In this document: piece by piece, positions 8,348-17,700 of the stretch
How positions within the stretch are numbered: the stretch's first letter is position 1
Layout: each line of letters begins with the position of its first letter
Assembly (NCBI RefSeq): GCF_035762905.1
Contig: NZ_DASUCC010000025.1
Span: 1-51,254 of the forward strand
Reading direction: 5' to 3'
Source: DASYTH01 sp035762905
Lineage (GTDB): Bacteria; Actinomycetota; Actinomycetes; Mycobacteriales; Pseudonocardiaceae
Length of the DNA: 51,254 nucleotides
Program-made: the position numbers and the translations under genes
Notes under the pieces: model-generated
The model's input: the letters and a program-made list of their open reading frames with translations, nothing else
Told to the model about the DNA's origin: nothing
Databases searched by the model: none

Positions 8348-8998
8348 ATGAAGGACGTACTGGACGAGTTGGCCGCCGTGCAGCGGGTGATGGGCACGGG
8401 CAGCGTGCCGGCCGGCGAGGCGTACACAGTGGAGCTCCGGCGCCGGTACGACGCGGAGGTCGAGGACGTCTGGGACGCCATCACCAGCCCCGAGCGGCTG
8501 CGCCGCTGGTTGAAACCGGCCACCGGGGATCTCCGGCTGGGCGGGAAGTTCGACTTGGAGGGTATGGGGCACGGCGAGATCCTCCGGTGCGAACCGCCGC
8601 GGCTGCTGAAGGTGTCCTGGCTCTTCGGCCCGGACGCCGATGCCTGGGAGGGCACGAGCGAGGTCGAGGTGCGCCTGGCCCCGGGCCCGACCGGCGACAC
8701 CGAGTTCGAGCTGATCCACGCGTCGGTCGTCGACCCGCACTACTTCCCGACCTACGGCCCCGGCGCCGGCGGCGTCGGCTGGGACCTGGGTCTGCTCGCC
8801 CTGGCCCGGCTCCTGGCCGACGACGAGATCGAGAACCTGGCCGAGTTCGACAAGTCGCCCGAGGGGCGCGAGTTCAGCCGGCGCAGCGCCGCGGCCTGGG
8901 GCCAGGCTCATCTCGCCGCCGGCGGCGACCCGGAACAGGTCGCGGCCGCGGTCGAGGCCACGACGAAGTTCTACGTACCGGACTTGGGCTCGAGGTGA
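8348..8998 (+). CDS. SRPBCC (AHSA1-like) protein
   Basis: 216-aa START-fold protein of the AHSA1 (Hsp90 ATPase activator homologue) family: YTVELRRRYDAEVEDVWDAITSPERLRRWLKPATGDLRLGGKF, then GEILRCEPPRLLKVSW. Beyond the ~140-aa domain is an extra helical tail ending FYVPDLGSR. The start is ATG 8348 with GAGAGGA at 8336-8342, immediately behind the ArsR gene. The ArsR-SRPBCC pair is very common in actinobacteria; the ligand is generally unknown. Confidence 0.88.
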   Translation: MKDVLDELAAVQRVMGTGSVPAGEAYTVELRRRYDAEVEDVWDAITSPERLRRWLKPATGDLRLGGKFDLEGMGHGEILRCEPPRLLKVSWLFGPDADAWEGTSEVEVRLAPGPTGDTEFELIHASVVDPHYFPTYGPGAGGVGWDLGLLALARLLADDEIENLAEFDKSPEGREFSRRSAAAWGQAHLAAGGDPEQVAAAVEATTKFYVPDLGSR

Positions 8999-9013
8999 TG
9001 TTCTGTGAATCCG

Positions 9014-9202
9014 CTAGCGACGGAAAGGGACGGAGAGTCCCTGGTTGCTGGTGATCACGGTTGAGGCGTTGCGGTGCCGCTCGACGATCAACTCGTCGAA
9101 GTCGTCGTCGTGCGGCAACCGGTTGGACCGGGCCAAAGCGAGCCGTTCGGGAAGCATGTCGAGGAGCTGGGCGAGCTTGAGCCGCGCATGAGCGCCTGGC
9201 GC
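9014..9202 (-). pseudogene. IstB-like transposition ATPase relic
   Basis: The reverse frame reads HARLKLAQLLDMLPERLALARSN, then DELIVERHRNASTVITSNQ, resembling the C-terminal part of IS21 IstB-type ATPases (ERYxRxSTIVTSN). The Walker A region and the partner transposase IstA are absent, and the upstream part of the frame has no similarity that I recognise. The remaining bases of the 9000-9456 gap hold nothing I recognise. Low-confidence mobile-element scar. Confidence 0.4.
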
Positions 9203-9456
9203 CATGCACCTGCATCCCCGCGATATTCCGGCGTCATCGCACGCATCGAGGTCCCGGAATTGTTCTCCAGCAAGAAATTCGACCTCATATAAGGACACGG
9301 TGCTCGACCCGAGCTTGTCCTGCGGGCTGCGGACCCGAGCCGGATGCACCACGAACCCGCGGACTCACGGAACGAGTCATTCAACCTGGGATCGGTCGCA
9401 TACGCGACCTCAACGATGCGCTACCCGCGGTCATCCGCGCCGATATTCTGATCAGC

Positions 9457-10710
9457 GTGACCGATGATGTCGCCGGCTTCCTGGCCGACCTGGACGGGTT
9501 CATCACTGCGGAAATCGTTCCACTACAGGACATGGACGACAACGCCCGGTTCTTCGACCATCGCCGGGAGTGGGCCAGGACCGACTTCGAGGCCGGTGGG
9601 GTGCCGCGTGCGGAGTGGCGGGCACTGCTCGCCCAGGCGCGGCTGCTGGCCGATCGAGCCGGCTTCCTGCGTTACGCGTTGCCTGTGGAACTGGGCGGAC
9701 GCGACGGTTCGAACCTGGCCATGACGATCATCCGGGAACACCTCGCCGCCAAAGGACTCGGCCTGCACAACGACCTGCAGGACGAGTCGTCCGTCGTCGG
9801 CAACTTCCCGGTCGTCGCGCTGCTGCACCGGTTCGGCACGCCGGAGCAGCGCGCCGAACACATCGAGGACGCGATCACCGGCCGCCGGCCCATCGCGTTC
9901 GCGCTCAGCGAGCCCGACCACGGCAGCGACGCCACCTGGATGCAGACGAGCGCGATCCGCTCCGGCGACGACTGGGTGATCAACGGCGCCAAACGCTGGA
10001 ACACCGGACTGCCTGGCGCCACTCATGATCTCGTGTTCGCCCGAACGTCCGGCTCGCCCGGCGACGCCATGGGCATCACGGCGTTCCTGGTGCCGACCGA
10101 TGCTCCCGGCTTCGAGGTGCCGTTCGTGTGGTGGACGTTCAACATGCCTTCCGACCACGCGGAGGTCCGACTGACCGACGTACGGGTACCGCGCTCCGCG
10201 GTCGTGGGCGAGGTGGACTGCGGTATCGACCTGGCCCAGCACTTCGTCCACGAGAATCGCATCCGCCAGGCCGCCGCCAGCCTCGGTGCCGGCGCGTACT
10301 GCGTGGCCGAGGCGGTGCGCTACGCCCGCGAGCGCGTCACCTTCGGCCAGCCGCTGGCCACCCGCCAGGCCATCCAATGGCCGCTCGCCGAGCTGCACAC
10401 CGAGGCCGCCATGCTGCGTGCGCTGATCCGCGACACAGCCGCCCATCTCGACGAGCAGCCGGATGGCCTCAGCGGGACCACGGAGCTCTCGGCCGAAGTC
10501 TCCATGTGCAACTACCGCGCCAACCGGTTCGTGTGTGAGGCCGCGGACCGCGCGATGCAGGTGCACGGCGGACTCGGCTACAGCCGGCACAAACCGTTCG
10601 AGCACATCTACCGCCACCACCGCCGCTACCGGATCACCGAGGGCAGCGAGGAAATCCAGCTACGCCGCGTCGCCCAGCACCTGTTCGGGTTCACCCGCAG
10701 CGCACGTTGA
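9457..10710 (+). CDS. Acyl-CoA dehydrogenase
   Basis: 417-aa FAD-dependent acyl-CoA dehydrogenase. Visible are the FAD/substrate strand IAFALSEPDHGSDATWMQTSA, the middle beta domain (GDDWVINGAKRWNTG), the C-terminal helical domain (ENRIRQAAASLGAGAYCVAEAVRYARERVTFGQPL) and the QVHGGLGYSRHKPFEHIYRHHRRYRITEGSEEIQ end. Glu395 in TEGSEE is at the catalytic-base position. No ETF or thiolase gene is adjacent, so the substrate is open. GTG 9457 is chosen because the N-terminal domain starts there; the ribosome binding site is weak. Confidence 0.92.
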   Translation: MTDDVAGFLADLDGFITAEIVPLQDMDDNARFFDHRREWARTDFEAGGVPRAEWRALLAQARLLADRAGFLRYALPVELGGRDGSNLAMTIIREHLAAKGLGLHNDLQDESSVVGNFPVVALLHRFGTPEQRAEHIEDAITGRRPIAFALSEPDHGSDATWMQTSAIRSGDDWVINGAKRWNTGLPGATHDLVFARTSGSPGDAMGITAFLVPTDAPGFEVPFVWWTFNMPSDHAEVRLTDVRVPRSAVVGEVDCGIDLAQHFVHENRIRQAAASLGAGAYCVAEAVRYARERVTFGQPLATRQAIQWPLAELHTEAAMLRALIRDTAAHLDEQPDGLSGTTELSAEVSMCNYRANRFVCEAADRAMQVHGGLGYSRHKPFEHIYRHHRRYRITEGSEEIQLRRVAQHLFGFTRSAR

Positions 10711-10751
10711 GCAAGTGCCGCGATCCGCACTGTCGAATACCGTGATGCGTC

Positions 10752-11042
10752 GTGCCGCGCCGTAACCGAGCCAACCGCGCCGAGCCCCGGTCCACGGCCG
10801 GCGGGGTGAGCGCGCGCCGGCTGGAGTCCGCGGCCGACGGCGAGTGGATCGTGCAGCGGGTACCGGGGGAGTGGGCGAGCAAGGTGTACCGGTGCCCGGG
10901 CTGTGACCACGAGATCCGGCCCGGAGTGGCGCATCTGGTGGTGTGGCCGGCCACCGAGACCGGAACGGTCGAGGACCGGCGGCACTGGCACCAGGGCTGC
11001 TGGTCCGCCCGCGACCGCCGCTACCCGACCTCGCGGCGGTAA
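10752..11042 (+). CDS. Small zinc-ribbon-like conserved actinobacterial protein
   Basis: 96-aa basic protein with a CPGCDHEIRPGVAHLVVWP motif and a downstream HWHQGCW, giving a Cys2...His/Cys set that probably binds zinc. It matches a conserved actinobacterial family sometimes labelled ATP/GTP-binding, with no known function and no nucleotide-binding motif visible here. Start GTG 10752. It converges with the DinB gene 22 bp downstream. Confidence 0.75.
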   Translation: MPRRNRANRAEPRSTAGGVSARRLESAADGEWIVQRVPGEWASKVYRCPGCDHEIRPGVAHLVVWPATETGTVEDRRHWHQGCWSARDRRYPTSRR

Positions 11043-11064
11043 CCGGCGGCGAGCACCGCCCGTT

Positions 11065-11601
11065 TCACGGGTTCCAGCCGCACACGACCAGGTATCCGTC
11101 GACGGTGGTGATCCGGTCGGAGGTGGGGTCGTCCGGGAGTGGGTGGCCGAGGTCGCGGTTGCGTACCTCGCCGATCCAGCGGTCGTGTTGGTATTCGTGG
11201 TTGATCAGTGCGGTGAGCAGCGCTTGCGCGACGATGGTGAGCTGTGCGGGGGCGCCTACCGTGCCGGCGCCGATGGCGTTCATCCTGGCGTGGACGCGCT
11301 CGGCGACGGTGGACCGGAAATCGGCTATGCGCCGGGGATCCGGCAGGGGCAGCCGGTGTGCTTCGGGGTTGGCGGAGTCCATGACGCCGTCCAGGTCCGG
11401 TGCCGGGCTGGGTTCGGCGGCGGTCAGGTTGCGGATCATGAAGTGCGCGACGTGGGCCTGGTGTCCGAGGTGCCAGCCGATGGGGCTGAAGTCCTGCCGG
11501 GGACGCCAGTGCAGTTCCTCGGTGGACAGGTCGCGCCAGAGTTCGTCGGTGTAGGTGCGGGCGCGGTCGTATTCGGTCAGCAGTTCGGCGATCTCGAGCA
11601 T
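11065..11601 (-). CDS. DinB-family protein
   Basis: 178-aa four-helix-bundle protein of the DinB/YfiT type. The metal-binding histidines are visible in GWHLGHQAHVAHFM and INHEYQHDRWI. Family members include thiol-dependent S-transferases and the N-terminal domain of EgtB, but no FGE-sulfatase domain is attached here. GGGAAGGA sits 4 nt before ATG 11601; upstream in-frame codons (to TTG 11640) lack a ribosome binding site. The specific thiol and substrate cannot be told. Confidence 0.82.
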   Translation of the reverse strand: MLEIAELLTEYDRARTYTDELWRDLSTEELHWRPRQDFSPIGWHLGHQAHVAHFMIRNLTAAEPSPAPDLDGVMDSANPEAHRLPLPDPRRIADFRSTVAERVHARMNAIGAGTVGAPAQLTIVAQALLTALINHEYQHDRWIGEVRNRDLGHPLPDDPTSDRITTVDGYLVVCGWNP

Positions 11602-11793
11602 GTCGTCCTTCCCACACTTGGCTTCTACCTCAATGTCCAAGGCTCACCGAGCTTCGGCTATCTACCGATAGGCTGACTGATCCGCGTCAAGACTCGGAAG
11701 CCCGGGGTGGGCGGCAAGCGGCGGATGTCGTGCCGTCGTGCGTGGCGCGCTGGGTTGACCTGGAGCGCGGTCCAGCCGGCAGACTGTTCGGCT

Positions 11794-12765
11794 ATGCGGA
11801 AGTTGGGGCGCAGTGGTGTCGAGGTGAGCGCGATCGGGTTGGGGGCGTGGGCGATCGGCGGCCCGTTCAGTGCCGGTGGCCGGGAGGCGGGGTGGGGCGA
11901 GGTCGATGACGGCGAGTCGATCGCCGCGGTGCGTCAGGCGCTCGACCTGGGTGTCACGCTGATCGACACGGCGGACACCTACGGCGCGGGACACAGTGAG
12001 CGGGTGCTGGGGCGGGCGCTGGCCGGTCGCCGCGACGAGGTGGTGATCGCCACGAAGTTCGGCAACACCTTCGACGAGGCGAGCCGTGCGCGGATCGGAA
12101 CGGACACCTCCGCCGGCTACATCCGCGCGGCCTGCCGGGCGTCGCTGGATCGGCTCGGCACCGAGGGGATCGACCTGTACCAGTTGCATTGTGACGCCGA
12201 GCCGGAGCAGGTCGACGACATCCTGGCCACCCTGGAGTCCCTTGTGGACGATGGGTTGATCCGCGGGTACGGGTGGAGCACCGACGATCCGGCCAAGGCC
12301 GCCGCGTTCGCCGCCGGCCCGCACTGCACGGCCACCCAGCACGTGCTCAACGTGTTCGAGGACGCCCCGGACATGCTCGCCGTCTGCGCGGAGCACGATC
12401 TGGCCAGCATCAACCGGGCTCCGCTGGCGATGGGCCTGCTCGGCGGAAGGTACGACCGGAACTCCCAACTGGCGGCCCGCGATGTGCGGGGCACGGACGG
12501 GCAGACCTGGGTGGCCTACTTCCGCGACGGCCGCCCGTCGCCGGAGTTTCTGCGCCGCCTCGACGCCATCCGGGACATCCTGACCAGTGCCGGTCGCACC
12601 CTCGCCCAGGGCGCGCTTGGCTGGATCCTGGCCCGCAGCCCGCGCACGGTCCCGATCCCCGGCATCCGCACCCCGGCCCAGGCCAAGGACAACGCCGGCG
12701 CACTGACCGCCGGGCCCTTGACACCGACCCAACTCGCCGAGATCGACCGACTACTCCAGCTCTGA
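11794..12765 (+). CDS. Aldo/keto reductase
   Basis: 323-aa NADPH-dependent AKR-fold oxidoreductase. The catalytic tetrad is complete: Asp58 and Tyr63 (DTADTYG), Lys88 (IATKFG), His132 (YQLHCD). The cofactor-binding end is present too (SPRTVPIPGIRTPAQAKDNAGAL). It begins MRKLGRSGVEVSAIGLGAWAIGG, the normal AKR start, which fixes ATG 11794. The 125 bp after it encode only a short Arg-rich frame and are probably non-coding. Confidence 0.92.
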   Translation: MRKLGRSGVEVSAIGLGAWAIGGPFSAGGREAGWGEVDDGESIAAVRQALDLGVTLIDTADTYGAGHSERVLGRALAGRRDEVVIATKFGNTFDEASRARIGTDTSAGYIRAACRASLDRLGTEGIDLYQLHCDAEPEQVDDILATLESLVDDGLIRGYGWSTDDPAKAAAFAAGPHCTATQHVLNVFEDAPDMLAVCAEHDLASINRAPLAMGLLGGRYDRNSQLAARDVRGTDGQTWVAYFRDGRPSPEFLRRLDAIRDILTSAGRTLAQGALGWILARSPRTVPIPGIRTPAQAKDNAGALTAGPLTPTQLAEIDRLLQL

Positions 12766-12890
12766 CGCCACCCGGGCAGCAGCGCCGGCGCGGACGTCGG
12801 TGGCGCGCTGCCGCCGGCCATCGTCGCCTTCGCGTTGGGCGCCCGGCTGATCCGCACCGCACGTCTCCGGCGGGGCCGGCGGCGACGGCG

Positions 12891-13676
12891 CTACACGCTG
12901 ACGGCGAGTGGATAGTGGTAGGCGTCGCTCTTGAAGGTCAGCACGGCGGCGAGGATCTCGACCGACGGCTGGCTGGTGAGGATGTGGTCCAGGCCGGCGG
13001 AGACCGGAGCACCGGTCGGGCTCGTGATGTTGACGAACCAGTCGTCCCAGTTCTTGAACGGCGGGGCCAGCCCGGCGAACAGGTTGTTCAGCGGGCCGCC
13101 GTAGTTGAAGTCGCCGAGGACAACGGTGAGGTTGGGTTGCCCGTTGGCGTTGCCGAGCAGTGCGTTGAGGGCGGCGATCGCCGAGGCCACCTGCGGTGCG
13201 CCGGTGTTGGCATGCCAGTTCATCACCGTGACGACACCGCCGACGGCCAGGTTGAGCTGCAGGCGCACCGGAGGGCGCAGGTAGTTGCCGATCAGGTCGA
13301 CGAAGGCGTTCGGCTGGTAGTAGCCGAAGGCGCCGTTGCCCGCGAACGTGGCGTTCCGGTAGAAGATCAGATAACCGTCGGCGGTGACGGAACTGTTGGG
13401 GTTGTTGGGATTGTTCTCACTCCAGGCCTGCCGCAGTGAGTAGAACGCCGCCCAGCCTGCGGCGCCCGCGTTGAGCGCCAGCACGACCGGTGACGCCGGG
13501 CCGGGCGTCCCGAAAGGCCCGATCGCGCCGTCGAGGATGGTCTGTGGGCATTCCTGCAGGCAGATGACGTCGACGTTGTTCAGCATGCCGACGGTGACGA
13601 TCTGGACGATCCGCTGGACCGGGGTGACCCCGCCGATGGTCCCGTGGTAGACGTTCCAGCTCAGGTAGTTGGGCAT
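12891..13676 (-). CDS. Endonuclease/exonuclease/phosphatase-fold protein
   Basis: 261-aa protein with the EEP (DNase I/CdtB/sphingomyelinase) fold: WNVYHG at residue 7, CLQECP with the metal-binding Glu, NWHAN, GDFN, and LDHI. The C-terminal SDH signature is altered to SDAYHYPLAV, with two residues between Asp and His. No signal peptide is visible. It may cleave DNA, RNA or a phosphodiester lipid. It follows the beta-rich protein gene in the same direction; AGGAGG 8 nt before ATG 13676 is strong, so it is well translated. CdtB-like genotoxicity is possible but unproven. Confidence 0.78.
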   Translation of the reverse strand: MPNYLSWNVYHGTIGGVTPVQRIVQIVTVGMLNNVDVICLQECPQTILDGAIGPFGTPGPASPVVLALNAGAAGWAAFYSLRQAWSENNPNNPNSSVTADGYLIFYRNATFAGNGAFGYYQPNAFVDLIGNYLRPPVRLQLNLAVGGVVTVMNWHANTGAPQVASAIAALNALLGNANGQPNLTVVLGDFNYGGPLNNLFAGLAPPFKNWDDWFVNITSPTGAPVSAGLDHILTSQPSVEILAAVLTFKSDAYHYPLAVSV

Positions 13677-13706
13677 GATCGATCCCTCCTCGGTTTCGTG
13701 CCACGG

Positions 13707-13739
13707 ACCCGCGCCGGGCGCCGGACACCCGGCGCGGGT
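13707..13739 (-). terminator. 12-bp perfect stem between the two genes
   Basis: ACCCGCGCCGGG / CCCGGCGCGGGT, a perfect 12-bp inverted repeat with a 9-nt loop, lies between the beta-rich protein gene and the EEP gene. It is probably an intercistronic attenuating or mRNA-stabilising hairpin setting the ratio of the two products, or a terminator if the EEP gene has its own promoter. Confidence 0.6.
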
Positions 13740-13751
13740 TCGCGCGACGGC

Positions 13752-14528
13752 TCAGCCGGCCCTGCCGTTGGCGGCGACCAGCGATCCGGTGGCGACCTGC
13801 GACCCGGTGGCGACCTCGGTGGCCGGCGGCAGACCGGTCCGCGGTTGCTGGCTCAGGTCCGTGCTGGTCTCGATCAGCAGCGGGACGAGGTTCTGGGACG
13901 GGGCGATCTGCCGCCCCCAGGCCCCGCCGCCCCACGACCAGCCCGCGTTGATGTCGTAGCCGACCGTGCGGCTGTCCGTGCCGGTCAGATCGATGAGCAC
14001 GCCGGGGCTGTAGGCCTGGTAGATGACCGTGCCGGTGTTGACCGGGGTCGTGGAGAAGGTCAGCAGGATCCGCTCGACCGGAGCGATGACGTCGAGGTTG
14101 TTGCCGAACAGGGGAAACGCGCACATCGGTGTGACCCCGCCGTCGGGCTGCATCTCCGAGACGCCGCAGGTGAACTCGGTGCTCGTCTGATTGAGGATCG
14201 ACACCGCGCCCGGGTTGCCGGCCAGCACCACCGAGCCGGTGCCGCTCTTGTCCGTCACCTCGAGGGTCTGCCCGAGGTCGATGTCATACGAGTTGGTCGC
14301 CCTGATCAGCCCACCGGGGACGATCTTGCTCCTGGAGGTGTACGCGCGGAACCTCTGTGTCCAGTTGAGTTCGGTCGTCTCGCCGTAGGCGGTGGTTTGG
14401 AACCACACCAGCGGCGCACCGGGCAGGGTGGTCCGCACGGCCTTGAAGCCGTACAGCACGAAGTTGTTCTGGGACAGGTTGTTGACGGTCTCCTTCGACA
14501 TGAGGACCGAGACGGTGTAGTTGGCCAT
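13752..14528 (-). CDS. Unrecognised beta-rich protein paired with EEP gene
   Basis: 258-aa protein I cannot place with certainty. It lacks a signal peptide and is rich in Thr, Val, Asn and aromatic residues in a beta-strand pattern (TVSVLMSKETVNNL, YGFKAVRTT, LVWFQTTAYGE, VIYQAYSPGVLIDLTG, NAGWSWGGGAWG), suggesting a beta-sandwich such as a lectin or pore-forming-like fold. Its start region, MANYTVS behind AAGGAG, resembles that of the EEP gene (MPNYLSW). The C-terminal tail is a short repeat (VATGSQVATGSLVA). With the EEP gene it makes a two-gene unit divergent from the SARP gene. Confidence 0.7.
   Translation of the reverse strand: MANYTVSVLMSKETVNNLSQNNFVLYGFKAVRTTLPGAPLVWFQTTAYGETTELNWTQRFRAYTSRSKIVPGGLIRATNSYDIDLGQTLEVTDKSGTGSVVLAGNPGAVSILNQTSTEFTCGVSEMQPDGGVTPMCAFPLFGNNLDVIAPVERILLTFSTTPVNTGTVIYQAYSPGVLIDLTGTDSRTVGYDINAGWSWGGGAWGRQIAPSQNLVPLLIETSTDLSQQPRTGLPPATEVATGSQVATGSLVAANGRAG
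13781..13816. repeat. Two tandem 18-bp units in the beta-rich protein gene
   Basis: Two copies of an 18-bp unit (GCGAYCCGGTGGCGACCT) in tandem, encoding the VATGSQ-like hexapeptide repeat near the C-terminus. Recent slippage duplication is likely. Confidence 0.6.
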
Positions 14529-14750
14529 GATCGCTCCTTCGAGGGTGTCGCCACAGGACGGTCCTGCGGGTGCTTCCGACGCTAGGAATCGGGTGCAGAC
14601 CGCCCGCAGATCCGGCGCAGACCGGCTCCGATCGCGCGCCGGGCGAAGTGCCGACACAATCGGCCTCGCCGGCACCCGCCGGGACCCGCACGGAAGGCGT
14701 CAACCACGCGATCGCTGCACATCACGCTGACCGGGGAGATCTCGATCGAG

Positions 14751-17700
14751 GTGGACGGCGTCCCGGCCGGTCGTCGTCAGCTCCGCTCGCAGCAGGCCCG
14801 GGTCGTCCTCGCCATGCTCGTCCTCGAGCGCGCCCGGCCGGTCCGGCGCGAGGAGCTGTCGGCGCTGCTGTGGGGCGAGGAGCCGCCGCCGTCGTGGGAG
14901 TCGGTGCTGCGCACCGCGGTCGCGCGGGTGCGGGCCGCCTTCGAGGACGCGGGCCTTGACGGCCGGTCGTCCGTCCGCGCGACCTCCGGCTGCTACCAGC
15001 TCAGCCTGCCCGGGTGCACCGTGGTCGATCTGGAGGAGGCGGCGTTGGAGGTCGAGCACGCCATCGGGGCGCTGGCCGCGGGCCGCGCCGCCGAGGCGGT
15101 GGGACGCCTGGCTGAGGCGGACCGGATCACCGGACGGCCGCTGCTGCTCGAGGCCGACGGGGAGTGGATCAGGGAGCGCCGGGCCCGGCTGCGGGAGTTG
15201 CGCATCCGCGCGCTGCACGCCCTGTCCGAGGCCAGGCTCGCCGCCGGCCTGCCCGCCGATGCGGCGGTGGCGGCGCGGGAGGTCATCGACCTCGATCCGT
15301 TCCGGGAGTCGGCGCACCGGCTGCTCATGTCCGTCCTCGCCGGCGGCGGCAACCGGGCCCAGGCTCTCGTGGCCTACGAGCAGTGTCGTCAACTGCTCGC
15401 CGCCGAGCTGGGCACGGACCCGTCCCCGGAAACCGAGGCCCTGTTTCTCGACCTGCTGCACGCCGAGCCGGGGCCGGGCGGCCGGACATCGGGCGGTCCC
15501 GGCCTCCCGGCCCGGCTGGGCACCGAGAGCGGCGGGCTGCTCGTCGGGCGGGTCCACGAGCTCGAGGCGGTCCGCAGGCGCCTGGCCCCGGCCCGGCCCG
15601 GCCCGCCGGCCATCGTGCTGGTCGCGGGGGAGGCGGGCATGGGCAAGACGGCGCTCGTCGCGCATGCCGCCCGCGAGGCCGACGCGGCCGGTGCGCTCGT
15701 CCTCTACGGGCGCTGCGACGAGCAGGTGACGCTCGCCTACCGGCCGGTCGTCGAGGGCCTCACGCAGCTCGCCGCCCACCTGCCCGCGGAGCTCGTCGCC
15801 GATCACCTCGGCGTGTACGGCACCGGTTTGCTGCGCCTGGTTCCCGAGCTGCGCCCGCGGGCCGCACTGGCCGGGTCCGGCCAGGGCACCGATCCGCAGA
15901 CCGAGCGCCACCTGCTGTTCCGTGCCGTCACCGCGCTGCTGACCAGGGCCGCGGCGGACCGGCCGGTGCTGCTGGTCGTCGACGACCTGCACTGGGCGGA
16001 CAAACCGTCCCTGCTGCTGCTGCGCTACCTGGCGACCGCCGCCGAACCGAGCCGGCTGGCGTTGGTGGTCACCTACCGCGACACCGAGCTCGCCGCCGGT
16101 GGTGCCGCGGCGGGCACGGTCCACGAGCTGCTTCGCCAGCCGGACGCCGTGCGGCTGGCGCTCACCGGGCTGGCCGACCAGGACCTGGTGCCGCTCGTGG
16201 AGTCGGCCGCGGGCCGCAGGCTCGGCGGCGACGCGGTCGGCTGGGCCCACGCCGTCGGCCGCGAGTCGGGGGGCAACCCGTTCTTCGCCCGCGAGCTGCT
16301 GCGGCACCTGGCCGACCGGTTCGCCGCCGGCCCGGCCTCCGCCGGCTGGACGGCGTCCGGGCCCGGCGCGGCGGTGGGCCTCGGCCTGCCGGAGACGGTC
16401 CGCGAGGTGGTGATCCGGCGGGTGGACCGGCTCGGTGAGCGCGCCGCTGGTGTGCTGACCCAGGCCGCCGTCCTGGGCCAGGACTTCGATCTGGTCACCC
16501 TCGCCCAGGTGGTCGGTGCCGGCGAGGACGAGGTGCTCGACGACCTCGACCTCGGGATCGCCGCCGGCCTGCTCGTCGAGCTGCCGGGCGATGCCGGGAA
16601 CTTCGCCTTCGGTCATGCGCTCGTCCAGCGCACCCTCTACGAGCAGGTCGGCGTGACCCGCAGGCGGCGACTGCACCGGCGGGTGGCCCAATCGATGGAG
16701 GTGGGGGCACCGGGTGCCGGCGGCGCGCGGACCGGTGAGCTGGCCCGGCACTGGCTGCTCGGTCACCGGCCGGACGAGGCTCGCCACGCCGCCGACTGGG
16801 CCCGCCGCGCGGGCGAGCACGCCCTGTCCAACCTGGCCCCCGACCAGGCCCTGCGGTGGTTCCGCGAGGCCGTCGCCCGGCTCGGCGAGGCGACCGGCGA
16901 CGGGCTGCACATCGATGTGCTGATCGGGCTCGGCGAGGCCCAGCGGGGTGTGGGTGACCAGGGCTACCGCGAGACGCTGCTGACCGCCGGGCGGCTCGCG
17001 GAGTCGGCCGGGGACACCGACCGGCTGGTGCGTGCCGTGGTCGCCAACAACCGGGGCTCGGTCTCCAGCAGCGGCCGGCTCGATGCCGAACGGGTGGCGC
17101 TCCTCGAGTCCGCGATGTCGGCCACCGGTGACCGCGCCCATCCCCAGCGTCCGCTGCTCGGCGCGACCCTGGCCGTCGAGCTGCTGGGCACCGTGGCGGC
17201 GCGGCGCAGGCGGCTGTTGGCCGACGAGGCGGTGCACGGCGCGCGCGAGCTGGGCGACCCGGACGTGCTGGGCCGGGTGCTGGCCATGCGCTTCGAGGCG
17301 ACCTGGGCTCCCTCGACCCACCACCAGCGGCTGGCCGACAGCGCGGAGCTGGTCGGCCTCGCGGCCACGTCGCCCGACCGGCGGCTGCGCTTCCTCGCCG
17401 CCCGGCTGCGCAGCCTCGCCTGCTGGGAGAGCGGCCGCACGGTCGAGTCCGACGAGCACCTCGACGCCGAATGCCGCATCGCCGACGAGATCGGCGAGCC
17501 CTACCTGCGCTGGGTCGCGGCCCTGTCCCGGGCCGGACGCCTGCAGGCGTCGTCGCGGCACGCCGAGGCGGAGGCCGCGACCGGGGCGGCCCTGCGGATC
17601 GGGTCCGACGCGGGTGAGCCGGATGCCGTGCTCGCCCACGGCGCCCAGCTCCTGCATCTACGCCGCCAGCAGGGACGCGCCGACGAGCTGCTGCCCCTGT

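Noticed and set aside
12766..12890. Short frame with a hydrophobic patch and Arg-rich end after the aldo/keto reductase
   Set aside because: Under 45 codons, no start with a ribosome binding site, no similarity recognised.
14700..17657. Long minus-strand open frame (985 codons) opposite the SARP gene
   Set aside because: Shadow frame with biased composition; the plus strand shows clear BTAD and AAA motifs.
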